Origin: Rhodoblastus sp963736175
Lineage (GTDB): Bacteria > Pseudomonadota > Alphaproteobacteria > Rhizobiales > Beijerinckiaceae
Length of the DNA stretch: 64,000 nucleotides
Direction of reading: 5' to 3'
Assembly: GCA_963736175.1 (NCBI GenBank)
Contig: CAVTNU010000006.1
Coordinates: forward strand, 11,082 to 75,081
Below the pieces are notes generated by a model. It did not search any database, was not told where the DNA came from, and worked only from the letters and a program-made list of their open reading frames with translations. The translations under genes and the position numbers were made by a program. The first letter of the stretch is position 1; every line of letters begins with the position of its first letter. This document shows positions 44,576 through 54,553 of this stretch, piece by piece.

Positions 44576-46825
44576 ATGTCTAAACTGCTTTCCAGCCTGC
44601 TCGCGGGCGTGGCGTTCCTGCCCTGCGCGGCCGCCGCCCAGCAAGCCTCAACCGCGTTGCCGACGGTCGAAGTCTATGCCGATCGCGAAGCCAAGCCCGC
44701 CGCCAACGCCTCGTTGAACACGACGGTCGTCACCCGCGGCGACATCGCCAATTTCACGCCGCGAACCAACGACGCGGCGCAAACGCTGAGCAACACGCCC
44801 GGCGTCAGTCTTTATCAAGCCGGCGGCGTCTCCAGCCTGCCGGTGATTCATGGCTTCAACGACGATCGCAACACGATCGTTCTCGGCGGCGTGCCGATTA
44901 CCGCCGCCTGCGCCAATCACATGAACCCGCCTTTGTCCTATATCGATCCGGGCGCCATCGGCTCGGTCGAAGTCATCACGGCCAATGTCCCGGTCAGCAA
45001 GGGCGGCGACGCCATCGGCGGGGCGATCATCGTTCAGCCGCGCTCTCCGGTATTCGCGGCGGCGGCCTCGCCCGTCGTGACCAAAGGGCCGGCGCCGTTC
45101 GACGGACCCCAAGGCCCGGGCGTGGTCTCCTCCGGTTCGGTCGCAAGCTATTTCCGCTCCAACGGCGGCGGCTTCGGCCTGTCGGCGCACGCCAATGTCG
45201 CGACCGAGCACTTCGCTCTGGACTACGACGGCGCTTGGAGCAAGTCCGGCGACTACCACGCCGGCGGCGGCGCGCTCGTCCGCGCGACGGAATATGAGGC
45301 GCAGAATCACGCCGCGACGCTTTCCTATCGCAACGAGGATCAACTCGTGGCCTTCCGTTACGCCTACCAGAACATCCCCTACCAGGGCTTCGCCAACCAG
45401 TTCATGGACATGCTGGGCAACAACGCCAACACGTTCGATCTGTCCTACAAGGGCGGCTTCGGTTGGGGCAAACTGGAGGCTGACGCCTATTACCACCTGA
45501 CCCAGCATTACATGAATTTCCTGCCGGATCGGGTCAATACGGTCGAAACGCCCCAAACCGGCATGCCCATGTATGTCAACGATCAGGACTACGGCTACAA
45601 GGTCAAGGCCGAAATCGACGCGTCAAAGATCGACACCGTGCGCCTCGGCAACGAATTGCATATGCAGCGCCTCAACGAATGGTGGCCGTCGCCCGCCTTT
45701 ATGATGGGCATGCCCAATACTACGCCCAACACCATGTGCTGTGGCACCTTTTCCAACGTAAACAACGGCCAGCGCGATGTGCTGGGAACTTACGCCGAAT
45801 GGGAGCGTAAATGGACGTCGCAATGGTCGACCCTGCTGGGCGTCCGCAACGACACGGTATGGATGAACACTGGCGACGTTCAGGGTTATAACGACCTGAA
45901 TTCGACAACCAAGATGGGCAAGACGACTTACTTTTATTACCTGCGGGACTCGACAGCGTTCAACGATCAAGCTCACGCCAAGACCTTTGTCGATTTCGAC
46001 GTCACCGCGCTGGCGCGTTACAATCCCAGCGCCGACGCCCATTATGAATTCGGCTACACGCTCAAGCAGCGCGCTCCGAGCATTTACGAACTCTATACGT
46101 GGTCCAAGGGGACCATGGCTTCCAACATGATCGGCTGGTTCGGCGACGGCAACGGCTATGTCGGCAATCTGAACTTGAAGCCGGAAACCGCTCACACTGT
46201 TTCGGTTACCGGACAGTGGAGCGATCCGAGCCAGAAGCTGTGGACCGTCAAGGCGACGCCCTATTACTCCTATGTGCAGGATTATATTGACGTCAACGAG
46301 CTGAGCGCCAGCGCGACAAATAGTCTGCTGCAATTCGCCAACCACGACGCGCAGCTCGCCGGATTCGACCTATCCGGTCGCGCTTTGATCCTGCAGGACA
46401 AGGATATCGGCGATGTGTCGATTTCCGGCATCGCCGGCTATAATTACGGGCGGCGGACCGACGGCTATTATCTCTATCATATGATGCCGCTGAACGGCAA
46501 AGTCACGTTGGAAGACGCGATCACCGTCAATGGCGGTAAGCTGACCACGGCTTTCGAAGTCAAGGCCGCCGCGGCCAAGACCGATGTCGAAACGCTTCGC
46601 AACGAGCCGTCGACTCCCGCCTATGGGATCATGGGTCTGCGCGCGACATATGAATATCACAATCTGCGCTTCGACCTTGGCGTCGATAACATCGCCGACA
46701 AGCTTTATTACGAGCCGCTTGGCGGTATCGACATCGCCGATTGGAAGGCGGGTAAAGAGGCGTGGGGCCAGCCGCTCGCCGCCATGGGCCGCACGCTTTA
46801 TGGCGGTATGACGGTCAAGTTCTGA
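44576..46825 (+). CDS. TonB-dependent receptor, copper-receptor-like (copy 1)
   Basis: 749 residues from ATG 44576, aligned with copy 2. Signal peptide (about 1-24), a plug domain with RGDIANFTPRTNDAAQTLSNTPG, the NosA/OprC-like segment TAACANHMNPPLSYIDP, then a 22-strand barrel ending in the terminal YGGMTVKF. A Met/Cys-rich loop at about residues 375-395 (PAFMMGMPNTTPNTMCCGTF) suggests a soft metal such as Cu. Followed by an intrinsic terminator and then a second copy. Confidence 0.88.
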   Translation: MSKLLSSLLAGVAFLPCAAAAQQASTALPTVEVYADREAKPAANASLNTTVVTRGDIANFTPRTNDAAQTLSNTPGVSLYQAGGVSSLPVIHGFNDDRNTIVLGGVPITAACANHMNPPLSYIDPGAIGSVEVITANVPVSKGGDAIGGAIIVQPRSPVFAAAASPVVTKGPAPFDGPQGPGVVSSGSVASYFRSNGGGFGLSAHANVATEHFALDYDGAWSKSGDYHAGGGALVRATEYEAQNHAATLSYRNEDQLVAFRYAYQNIPYQGFANQFMDMLGNNANTFDLSYKGGFGWGKLEADAYYHLTQHYMNFLPDRVNTVETPQTGMPMYVNDQDYGYKVKAEIDASKIDTVRLGNELHMQRLNEWWPSPAFMMGMPNTTPNTMCCGTFSNVNNGQRDVLGTYAEWERKWTSQWSTLLGVRNDTVWMNTGDVQGYNDLNSTTKMGKTTYFYYLRDSTAFNDQAHAKTFVDFDVTALARYNPSADAHYEFGYTLKQRAPSIYELYTWSKGTMASNMIGWFGDGNGYVGNLNLKPETAHTVSVTGQWSDPSQKLWTVKATPYYSYVQDYIDVNELSASATNSLLQFANHDAQLAGFDLSGRALILQDKDIGDVSISGIAGYNYGRRTDGYYLYHMMPLNGKVTLEDAITVNGGKLTTAFEVKAAAAKTDVETLRNEPSTPAYGIMGLRATYEYHNLRFDLGVDNIADKLYYEPLGGIDIADWKAGKEAWGQPLAAMGRTLYGGMTVKF

Positions 46826-46833
46826 TCGCTCTC

Positions 46834-46868
46834 GCGCCCGCGGCTTAGCTGCGGGCGCTTCCTTATTT
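46834..46868 (+). terminator. Intrinsic terminator between the two receptor genes
   Basis: A 10-bp stem (GCGCCCGCGG paired with CTGCGGGCGC, one G-T) with a CTTAG loop, followed by TTCCTTATTT. It starts 9 bp after the copy-1 stop and could reduce expression of copy 2, or leave copy 2 to its own promoter. Confidence 0.75.
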
Positions 46869-46932
46869 CAACGCCGACGCGCCGCAAGGGCGCCGGGTCC
46901 GACGCCGCGAATAACCGAGAAGGGCATAAACC

Positions 46933-49188
46933 ATGTCTAAATTCGTTTCCTTTCTTCTGGCGGGCGTTTGCCTGCCATATTGCGCGGCCATGGCCCAGCA
47001 AGCCTCAACCTCTCTGCCGACGGTCGAAGTCTATGCCGATCGCGAGGCCAAGCCCGCCGCCAACGCCTCGCTGAACACGACGGTCGTCACCCGCGGCGAC
47101 ATCGCCAATTTCTCGCCGCGAACCAACGACGCGGCGCAAATGCTGAGCAACACGCCCGGCCTCAGCTTCTATACTGGCGGCGGCGTGTCGAGCCTGCCGG
47201 TGATTCACGGCTTCAACGACGATCGCAACACGATCGTTCTCGGCGGCATTCCGATCACGGCCTCTTGCGCCAATCACATGAATCCGCCGCTGTCCTATAT
47301 CGATCCGGGCGCGATCGGCTCGGTCGAAGTCATCACCGCCAATGTCCCGGTCAGCAAGGGCGGCGACGCCATCGGCGGCTCGATCATCGTTCTGCCGCGC
47401 GCGCCGGTGTTCGCGACGCCGGCTTCGACGCTCGTGACCAAGGGACCGGCGCCGGTCGACGGACCCCAAGGCCCGGGCGTGATCGCCTCCGGTTCGATTT
47501 CCAGCTCTTTCCGCTCCAATGGCGGCGGCTTCCGCCTGTCGGGTCACGCCAATGTCGCTACCGATCATTTCGCGTTGGATTACGACGGCTCCTGGGCCAA
47601 GTCCGGCGACTACCACGCCGGCGGCGGCGCCAAGATCCTCTCGACGATGTATGACGCGGAAAACCACGTGGCGCGCCTGTCCTACAAGAACGACGACCAA
47701 CTGATCTCGTTCCGCTACACGTATCAGAACATTCCCTATCAGGGCTTTCCCAATCAGCAGATGGACATGCTGGGGAACAACGCCAACACGTTCGATCTGT
47801 CCTACAAGGGCGGGTTCGATTGGGGGCGGCTGGAGGCTAACGCCTACTACCACGTCACCCAGCATTACATGAACTTCCTGACTGATCGCGGTTTTGGTCC
47901 TCCGACGCCGACGACCGGCATGCCGATGTATGTCAACGACCAGGATTACGGCTACAAAATCAAGGCGGAAACCAACGTCTCGAAGGCCGATCTGATTCGC
48001 GTCGGCAATGAACTGCACATGCAGCGCATGAACGAGTGGTGGACGGGCATGGCGATGATGGCGCCTTGGATGGGCCCGAATAATTTCATCAATTTGAACA
48101 ATGCGCAGCGCAATGTGCTGAGCACCTATGCCGAATGGGAGCACCGTTGGAACAAGGAATGGTCGTCTCTGATCGGCCTGCGTAACGACACGGTGTGGAT
48201 GAACGCCGGCAATGTTCAGGGTTATGACAACGTCGATTGCGCAATGGGCGGACCGCCCGGCTGTGGCGGCGCGATGAATGTCTTGTGGTATCAGACGGAT
48301 TCGGCCGCCTTCAACGCCGCCGACCGCGCCAGGACCTTCGTCAATTTCGACGTGACCGCCCTGACCCGTTACAACCCGAGCGATGCGGCGGCCTATGAAT
48401 TCGGCTACACGCTGAAACAGCGCGCCCCGAGCATCTATGAGCTCTACGCCTGGTCTTCGGGCATGATGTCGTCGGAGATGATCGGTTGGTTCGGCGACGG
48501 CAATGGCTATGTCGGCAATCTTAATCTGAAGCCGGAAACAGCGCATACGATCTCACTCACCGGCCAATGGAGCGATCCGACAAAGCAATTATGGACAGTC
48601 AAGGCGACGCCCTATTATTCCTATGTCGAGAATTATATCGATGTCGACATGCCGGCGACAATCAATGGTCACGCCAATACCGGGATGGCGTTGCAATTCG
48701 CCAATCACGACGCGCAACTGGCGGGCTTCGACCTGTCCGGCCGCGCGCTCGTCCTGCCGGGTTCCGCCATCGGCGACGTGTCGATTTCCGGCGTCGCCGG
48801 TTACAATTACGGACGCCGTCTCGATGGCTATTACCTCTACCACATGATGCCGTTCAACGCGAAAGCCGCGCTGGAGGATGCGGTCCTGGTCGGCGGCGGC
48901 AAATTGACCGGCGCCTTCGAGGTCAGAGCGGTCGCGGCCAAGACCGATGTCGAAACGCTCCGCAACGAGCCGTCCACGCCGGCCTTCGCCGTGATGAACC
49001 TGCGTGGGTCTTATGAATATCAAAACTTGCGCTTCGATTTTGGCGTCGAGAACCTGGCCGACAAGCTCTATTATGAGCCGCTCGGCGGCATCGACATCGC
49101 CGATAATGAAGGAAGAGGCACGCCGTGGGGCCTGCCGCTCGCCGCCATGGGCCGCAATATTTATGGCGGCATGACAGTCAAGTTCTGA
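46933..49188 (+). CDS. TonB-dependent receptor, copper-receptor-like (copy 2)
   Basis: 751 residues, a close tandem paralogue of copy 1: identical plug motifs (RGDIANFSPRTNDAAQMLSNTPG, TASCANHMNPPLSYIDP) and the same terminal YGGMTVKF. The extracellular loops differ, for example WWTGMAMMAPWMGPNNF in place of the copy-1 Met/Cys loop and an inserted CAMGGPPGCGG. The loop changes suggest different ligands, or the same metal in different chelates. A clear intrinsic terminator follows. Confidence 0.88.
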   Translation: MSKFVSFLLAGVCLPYCAAMAQQASTSLPTVEVYADREAKPAANASLNTTVVTRGDIANFSPRTNDAAQMLSNTPGLSFYTGGGVSSLPVIHGFNDDRNTIVLGGIPITASCANHMNPPLSYIDPGAIGSVEVITANVPVSKGGDAIGGSIIVLPRAPVFATPASTLVTKGPAPVDGPQGPGVIASGSISSSFRSNGGGFRLSGHANVATDHFALDYDGSWAKSGDYHAGGGAKILSTMYDAENHVARLSYKNDDQLISFRYTYQNIPYQGFPNQQMDMLGNNANTFDLSYKGGFDWGRLEANAYYHVTQHYMNFLTDRGFGPPTPTTGMPMYVNDQDYGYKIKAETNVSKADLIRVGNELHMQRMNEWWTGMAMMAPWMGPNNFINLNNAQRNVLSTYAEWEHRWNKEWSSLIGLRNDTVWMNAGNVQGYDNVDCAMGGPPGCGGAMNVLWYQTDSAAFNAADRARTFVNFDVTALTRYNPSDAAAYEFGYTLKQRAPSIYELYAWSSGMMSSEMIGWFGDGNGYVGNLNLKPETAHTISLTGQWSDPTKQLWTVKATPYYSYVENYIDVDMPATINGHANTGMALQFANHDAQLAGFDLSGRALVLPGSAIGDVSISGVAGYNYGRRLDGYYLYHMMPFNAKAALEDAVLVGGGKLTGAFEVRAVAAKTDVETLRNEPSTPAFAVMNLRGSYEYQNLRFDFGVENLADKLYYEPLGGIDIADNEGRGTPWGLPLAAMGRNIYGGMTVKF

Positions 49189-49195
49189 TCGCCGG

Positions 49196-49224
49196 GGCTC
49201 CCGCGGGCAGGCGGGAGCCGTTTT
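49196..49224 (+). terminator. Intrinsic terminator after receptor copy 2
   Basis: A 9-bp perfect stem (GGCTCCCGC / GCGGGAGCC) with a GGGCAG loop, followed by G and TTTT. Located 8 bp after the receptor stop. Confidence 0.9.
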
Positions 49225-49269
49225 CATTTCGGCCGGGCGTCGCGCCGGCCGCTTCGCCAGGGCATGTTC

Positions 49270-49292
49270 CCGAAAAGTTGAAGACTTTTCGG
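49270..49292. repeat. RIME-like intergenic hairpin
   Basis: CCGAAAAGT and ACTTTTCGG pair perfectly around TGAAG, in a context (ATGTTCC before, GGCCG after) familiar from short palindromic intergenic elements of Rhizobiales. It lies between receptor copy 2 and exbB. Confidence 0.55.
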
Positions 49293-49379
49293 CCGAGAAT
49301 ATGCAATTGAACAAATGGATCTATCATCCTCGGGCTTCCCGGAAACCTGGGGATGATCCAATCGATTTAGGGCCGCCGC

Positions 49380-49988
<609 letters not shown>

Positions 49989-50000
49989 GGAGGCGTTCAC

Positions 50001-50462
50001 ATGGCCGGCGCCACCCCCCAAAACGACAGCCGCCCCGGTTTTTTCCGTCCGCAGGCCGAAATCAACGTGACGCCTTTCGTCGACGTCATGCTGGTGCTGC
50101 TGATCATTTTCATGGTCACAGCGCCGCTGCTCGCCACCGGCGTCAAGGTCGACCTGCCGCAGGCCAAGGCCGCCAAACCGCTCGATCCGAAGGAGCCGGT
50201 GGTGGTCGCTATCGACCGCGACGGCCATGTGGCGCTTGGCGCCGAACAGGTGGAGCGCGCCGATCTCGTGGCGCGGGTCAAGCTGGCGCTCGGCGACGAT
50301 CTCGGCCGCACGGTGCATCTGCGCGGCGACAAGGACGCCGCCTTCGGCCAGGTCGTCTCGGTCATGGACGAGTTGGCGCACAATGGCGTAGTCCATCTGG
50401 CGATCGTTACCGACCCGGGCTCCAGGGCCGCGCCCGAAAAGGCCATGGAGACAGGGAAATGA
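50001..50462 (+). CDS. exbD: Ton motor protein ExbD
   Basis: 153 residues with TGAGGAGG upstream. A single membrane helix (about 22-44) contains the essential Asp in INVTPFVDVMLVLLIIFMV. The rest is periplasmic with VVVAIDRDGHVALG. Partner of ExbB; its stop overlaps the tonB start. Confidence 0.93.
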   Translation: MAGATPQNDSRPGFFRPQAEINVTPFVDVMLVLLIIFMVTAPLLATGVKVDLPQAKAAKPLDPKEPVVVAIDRDGHVALGAEQVERADLVARVKLALGDDLGRTVHLRGDKDAAFGQVVSVMDELAHNGVVHLAIVTDPGSRAAPEKAMETGK

Positions 50463-51238
50463 GCGCCGCGCTGTCGAGTGGCGTCGGTCTGCGTCCGGTC
50501 TGGCTGAGGCCTTTGGCTCTATCGCTGATCCTGACCGCGCATGCCGCGCTCCTGTTCGCCGCCAAAGCCGATCTTGAACCGCCGCCGTCGCTCGACTCGA
50601 TGGAGGTGAGCCTCGTTCCGCTCGGCAATTCGACCGTGGATCAAAAGCCGCAGGACGAGATTAAACCGCAAGAGGAGGCAAAGCCGCCCGAGAACGTCAA
50701 GCCGTCCCCGGCCGTGACGCTGACGGCGCCGCCGCCACAGCAGGTCGCGCCGGAAGCCCCGCCGCTGCCCATCGCCAAGGTCAAGCCGATCCTCAAGCCC
50801 AAACCCAAGCCGGCGGTCGAGGAAGACGATGACGAACCCAGTCCGGCGCAATTGCGCGAAATCGCGCGCCGGAAGCACGAGGCGATGGAAAGGCGCCGCC
50901 AGGCGCAGGAGGCCAGGCAAGAGGCCAGGCGCGGCCAGGCCGGCGGGTCCGAACAGGGCGGCATGTCGCGCGCCAATTACGCGGGCCTCGTCGTCGCGGA
51001 GCTGAACCGCCACAAATTCTTCCCCGCCGCGGCGCGGGCGGCGGGCGTGACCGGCTCGGTCGGGGTGGCTTTCTCCATCGGCTCGTCCGGACGAGTCGTC
51101 AGCCAGTCGGTCACTCGTTCCTCCGGCAACGGATCGCTCGACAGCGCGGCGCGCGCCATGATGAGCGCGATCCAGGCGCCATCCCCGCCCGGCGGCCATT
51201 TCAGCACCAGCACGACAATCCGTTTCAATTTGAACTGA
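50459..51238 (+). CDS. tonB: Energy transducer TonB
   Basis: 259 residues: N-terminal membrane helix (about 18-36), a periplasmic proline/lysine-rich linker (PKPKPAV and KPQEEAKPPE), then the TonB C-terminal domain with YAGLVVAELNRHKFFP and VGVAFSIGSSGRVVSQSVTRSSG. Overlaps exbD by 4 bp. With exbB and exbD it makes a complete Ton motor next to two receptors. Confidence 0.92.
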   Translation: MSAALSSGVGLRPVWLRPLALSLILTAHAALLFAAKADLEPPPSLDSMEVSLVPLGNSTVDQKPQDEIKPQEEAKPPENVKPSPAVTLTAPPPQQVAPEAPPLPIAKVKPILKPKPKPAVEEDDDEPSPAQLREIARRKHEAMERRRQAQEARQEARRGQAGGSEQGGMSRANYAGLVVAELNRHKFFPAAARAAGVTGSVGVAFSIGSSGRVVSQSVTRSSGNGSLDSAARAMMSAIQAPSPPGGHFSTSTTIRFNLN

Positions 51239-51265
51239 AACGCCGGGCGTGGCCGGCGCCGATTC

Positions 51266-52165
51266 TCAGCCGACGCCTTTGTGCGAGCGCATCATGAACA
51301 GGGGAATATCGGCGTGCGCGAGCACATCGCGCGTCACGCCGCCGAGAAGGGCCTGCCAAAGCGAGGAATGCCTGAACGCGCCGCTCAGCAAGCAATCGCC
51401 GCCAAGCCGTTTGGCTTCCGCAAGAAGCTGGCGGCCGACGCTCTGTTCGCCAGGACGCAGGCGAATGATCCGCGCGTCGATTTCCAGCTTGTCGAAAAAT
51501 TCGCGCGCGGCGCGATCATAAGGTTCGGCGCCCGCCTTCTCGACCCATAAAACGCTGACCCTGTCGGCCTGTCTGAGCCAGGGCAGGGCGGCTTCGACCG
51601 CAGCCTGCGTCGGGGCGCCGGGCTTCCAGCCGACGACCATGTGCCGGCCGATGATTCGGTCGTCGTTCGAAGCGTCGCGCGGCGCGACGAGGACGAGGCG
51701 GTGGGCGTCAAACAGCGCGCTGTGCAAGGCGTCGGCGGCGTCCATGTGGATGGGTCGGCCGATCACCAGGAGATCGACCTGGCACGCCTCGACGGCGATA
51801 TTGGCGGCGATATCGCCTTCGTCGTTTCGCCATCGGATCGGCGGGGCGTCCGGGCTCGAGGCGACGAAAGCGTCGAGAGCGGCTTTGACGCGCGCCAGCC
51901 GCATCCGCGGACTGCCTTCGTAAATATCGCGCAACTGCTGGATGTCCTGTTCCTCCGCCGAGATGAAATCACGGTGCGGATCGAAGCCGACATGCACGGC
52001 GCTGATGGAGGGCGCAAAGCCCCGCGCCGCGGCGACGGCGCATTGCAGCGTCGAAATCGCGGTTTCAACTTCGGGCAACAGAGCGCAGATTTTTATGGTC
52101 GGGCGTATCAACTCGTCGGCGCGCGGGCCGCGCATTTGCGAAGAGGACGCAGCGGGATTGATCAT
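51266..52165 (-). CDS. Universal stress protein, UspA type
   Basis: 299 residues from ATG 52165, supported by AAGGGAG upstream. Two Usp-like halves are present: the first with KICALLPEVETAISTLQCAV and AVEACQVDLLVIGRP, the second with MVVGWKPGAPTQAAVEAALPWL and the typical end GGDCLLSGAFRHSSLWQALLGGVTRDVL. Usp proteins respond to starvation or envelope stress. Convergent with tonB. Confidence 0.85.
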   Translation of the reverse strand: MINPAASSSQMRGPRADELIRPTIKICALLPEVETAISTLQCAVAAARGFAPSISAVHVGFDPHRDFISAEEQDIQQLRDIYEGSPRMRLARVKAALDAFVASSPDAPPIRWRNDEGDIAANIAVEACQVDLLVIGRPIHMDAADALHSALFDAHRLVLVAPRDASNDDRIIGRHMVVGWKPGAPTQAAVEAALPWLRQADRVSVLWVEKAGAEPYDRAAREFFDKLEIDARIIRLRPGEQSVGRQLLAEAKRLGGDCLLSGAFRHSSLWQALLGGVTRDVLAHADIPLFMMRSHKGVG

Positions 52166-52359
52166 CGATGCAACTCCCTTGACGAGGAAGCTTACACGCA
52201 ATTGGCGCGACAGGGGAGGGCAAACCTGCGCGCCGTCCAGACGCGCGACCGCATTGGCGGCTAACGATGGCTCGCGACTTGAAAGTCGCCGCCGGCGGAC
52301 GCAGTCTTGGCCGAACCGGGGCCTCCATCTGGAGAACGCCGGTTCAAGGGGGGCAAAAA

Positions 52360-52590
52360 ATGGCCGACGAACAAGACAAAAACGCGCAAGCGAGACAAAT
52401 ATATCGATCCGTTACCCTTCTGGGCGCGATCGGGACCCTATTCAGCGTCGTCAATCTTGTGCTCAGAGGCCAATTGCTAGCGGAAGGCGCGAGCCAGCCG
52501 GCTTTCGTCATGATCCTTAGCTATGGGGCGCTGCTGGCGGGGATCGTCGCCCTTGTCGGCGGCTTGATCATGCAGAAAGCGAAGAAATAA
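52360..52590 (+). CDS. Small two-helix membrane protein
   Basis: 76 residues from ATG 52360 with GGGGGGC upstream; the frame runs in from 52267 without support. Two hydrophobic segments (about 15-35 and 47-71, with PAFVMILSYGALLAGIVALVGGLIM). Short and unidentified. Located between the stress protein and the toxin-antitoxin pair. Confidence 0.5.
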   Translation: MADEQDKNAQARQIYRSVTLLGAIGTLFSVVNLVLRGQLLAEGASQPAFVMILSYGALLAGIVALVGGLIMQKAKK

Positions 52591-52715
52591 TTGAGGTTAA
52601 ACGGCCTCAGATGCTCGCGTGACTTGAAAATGATCATCGCAAGACGTGCTCTTGACGACTTGCTTCGGTTCAAAAATACGCCGCTGTATTCCATCGTCCG
52701 ATCTGGGCGGCGTCT

Positions 52716-53261
52716 TCAAGAGGGCGTTGTTTTTCGTCGCCGCCGGTCATTGCCGGCCTGCGCATGAAGGGCTTGCAGGGCTGTAGCGAGCGGCAGGAAC
52801 AAAGCGGCTGGTCGGCTGGCGAAGCGCCGGAATTGAAGATGCTCGTAAAAGGCGGCGGCGGCTTCGTCCTTGGCGTCGACGATCAAAGCGAAGATCGCCT
52901 GATCGGCGCGCGCGGATCGGGCGACGGCGTCCATGATCAACGCGCCGCCAAGCCGTCGCCCCTGAAAGCGGCGATCAACGGCAAGACGGCCAATCAAGCC
53001 AGCAGGCAACAACGTGTAGCGCGGCAAGCGTCTCGTTTCTTCAGCGGTCAATTCTGTCAGCGGGAGACTCGTCGCCGCGAAGGTATAATAGCCGGCGATC
53101 GTGTCGGCGTCGTCGAGCGCGACGAAGCAATTACTGACTCGGCGTTTCATGTCCTGGGTCGCAAGTTCGCGCAAATAGCGATCGAGCGGATCAACGCCGC
53201 TCGAAAAGCTCAGGCGATTATGCTCCGAAGTCAAAGCTTCTATCCGAAAGCTTTGTGTCAC
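52716..53261 (-). CDS. GNAT acetyltransferase toxin, TacT-like
   Basis: 181 residues. GNAT fold with the acetyl-CoA loop LPAGLIGRLAVDRRFQGRRLGGALIMDAV and the C-terminal FYEHLQFRRF. The opening HNRLSFSSGVDPLDRYLRELATQDMKRRVSN matches TacT/AtaT toxins that acetylate charged tRNAs. It overlaps the antitoxin gene by 4 bp. A non-toxic GNAT is the alternative; pairing with a DUF1778 gene argues for a toxin. Confidence 0.85.
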   Translation of the reverse strand: MTQSFRIEALTSEHNRLSFSSGVDPLDRYLRELATQDMKRRVSNCFVALDDADTIAGYYTFAATSLPLTELTAEETRRLPRYTLLPAGLIGRLAVDRRFQGRRLGGALIMDAVARSARADQAIFALIVDAKDEAAAAFYEHLQFRRFASRPAALFLPLATALQALHAQAGNDRRRRKTTPS

Positions 53262-53545
53262 TCCGACGCCTTGATCAGATTCCGATAGGCTTCGGCGGCG
53301 CGCGTTAAATTGGCCGAGGGCGACGGCGGATTAAGGATAGCTTCGGCGAAGGCGCGCTGATCTTCGACCGCAAGACGAATGATTTGCGTCTCTTCGATCG
53401 CGCGCGCGGCGGCCTCCTGCGCGGCGGCGACGATGAAATCGCTGACGCTGCGGCCTTGGAGTTCGGCGGCGCGCCTGACAACGGCCAAGGCGTCGGGCGT
53501 TATGCGCGCTTCAATGCGCGCGGTTCGGTTTGGTTCCTGAGCCAT
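53258..53545 (-). CDS. DUF1778 antitoxin, TacA-like
   Basis: 95 residues with GGAGAGGG before the ATG. Ribbon-helix-helix N-terminus (RIEARITPDALAVVRRAAELQGRSVSDFI) and a C-terminal region (EDQRAFAEAILNPPSP...L..AAEAY) that binds the GNAT toxin. First gene of the antitoxin-toxin operon. Confidence 0.9.
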   Translation of the reverse strand: MAQEPNRTARIEARITPDALAVVRRAAELQGRSVSDFIVAAAQEAAARAIEETQIIRLAVEDQRAFAEAILNPPSPSANLTRAAEAYRNLIKASE

Positions 53546-53696
53546 CAGTTTCCCTCTCCGTTTTATTTGTACGGTAAAATGACGGACATAACAACGGCTG
53601 ATGTAAGCGCGGCTATGGAGGCAGGTCGGGTCTCAGGTCAGACAACCGCGCATATTCTTCCGCATTCGGAAAAACGCTGATTTCAAAAAGAATGGC

Positions 53697-53771
<75 letters not shown>

Positions 53772-54184
53772 GAGATCACACGCCTAACAGGGCCGGTCGG
53801 CCGTTTTTAAGCATGCGCGGCGAATGACGCCATTGTATCGCGTTCGCGCGATCGACCTGATCCGAACGCGCCAGCGGAAAATCCACAGCCGGACGGCCGC
53901 TTTTTTCCAAAGGCGGGCGGGTTTTGCCACAGCGCGGACGCCAAGGCAAGCGTCGAGGGCGAGGAAAGCGGCGCCGTCCTCGCCCGCTTTGTCGCCAGAC
54001 CGCGAATTCGCCAGCTATCGCACCAGGTCTTGCATCGGCTCTTTCGTCATCTCCCCGCGTCGGCGGAGCCTTCCGGCGACGGTCGGCGCGCGTGCGCCTT
54101 GCGCGCGGCGGCGCGGCGCTTTAAAAGCCGCCTCTTGGGCGCGGGTCGAGCGCTCAATTCCGGCGCCGACGGAAAGACTGGACA
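53772..54184. other. Spacer after tRNA-Thr
   Basis: About 410 bases. Long open frames on both strands are arginine/serine/alanine-rich, as expected by chance in GC-rich DNA. I see no supported gene or signal. Confidence 0.5.
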
Positions 54185-54358
54185 ATGACCGGAAAACCGC
54201 CTGCCGATCGTCAGCCAGGCAAAGAGGACAAAGCGCTTTCGCAAAAGAAGGCGGCCGAGCGCGAACGTCTGTCGCAAGCCTTGCGCGCCAATCTGCGCCG
54301 CCGCAAAGCGCAGCGGCGTCAGCGCGCCGACGATGGCGGCTCGGGATCAGTGGGGTGA
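54185..54358 (+). CDS. Small basic protein upstream of murA
   Basis: 57 residues from ATG 54185. The sequence is charged and helical (KALSQKKAAERERLSQALRANLRRRKAQRRQR), a pattern seen in short proteins encoded before murA in Rhizobiales. No function is known. It lies 195 bp before murA. Confidence 0.55.
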   Translation: MTGKPPADRQPGKEDKALSQKKAAERERLSQALRANLRRRKAQRRQRADDGGSGSVG

Positions 54359-54553
54359 CGAGCGCGAAGTTTCCGGCTGCTCGTCGCGGGTCGAATGAAA
54401 ATGGGCGCGAGCCCGAAAAGCTGGCGCGCTTTTCGAACGGGTTGACCGGTTCGAATTGATGGCGCGTCGAGGCGAAATTTTGCGAAGGCGCCGTCAAACG
54501 GCCGGCGCCGGACTTTTTGTACGCGGGCCGGGCCCGCGGCAGAGCGAGGGATA

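Noticed and set aside
47005..48546. 513-codon open frame opposite receptor copy 2
   Set aside because: It shadows a well-supported TonB-dependent receptor. The same antisense frame recurs opposite copy 1 only because the two receptors are paralogous.
53824..54497. Overlapping 211- and 160-codon frames after tRNA-Thr
   Set aside because: Composition is low-complexity Arg/Ser/Pro, neither has a ribosome-binding site, and the plus-strand one conflicts with the more credible 57-codon frame at 54185.
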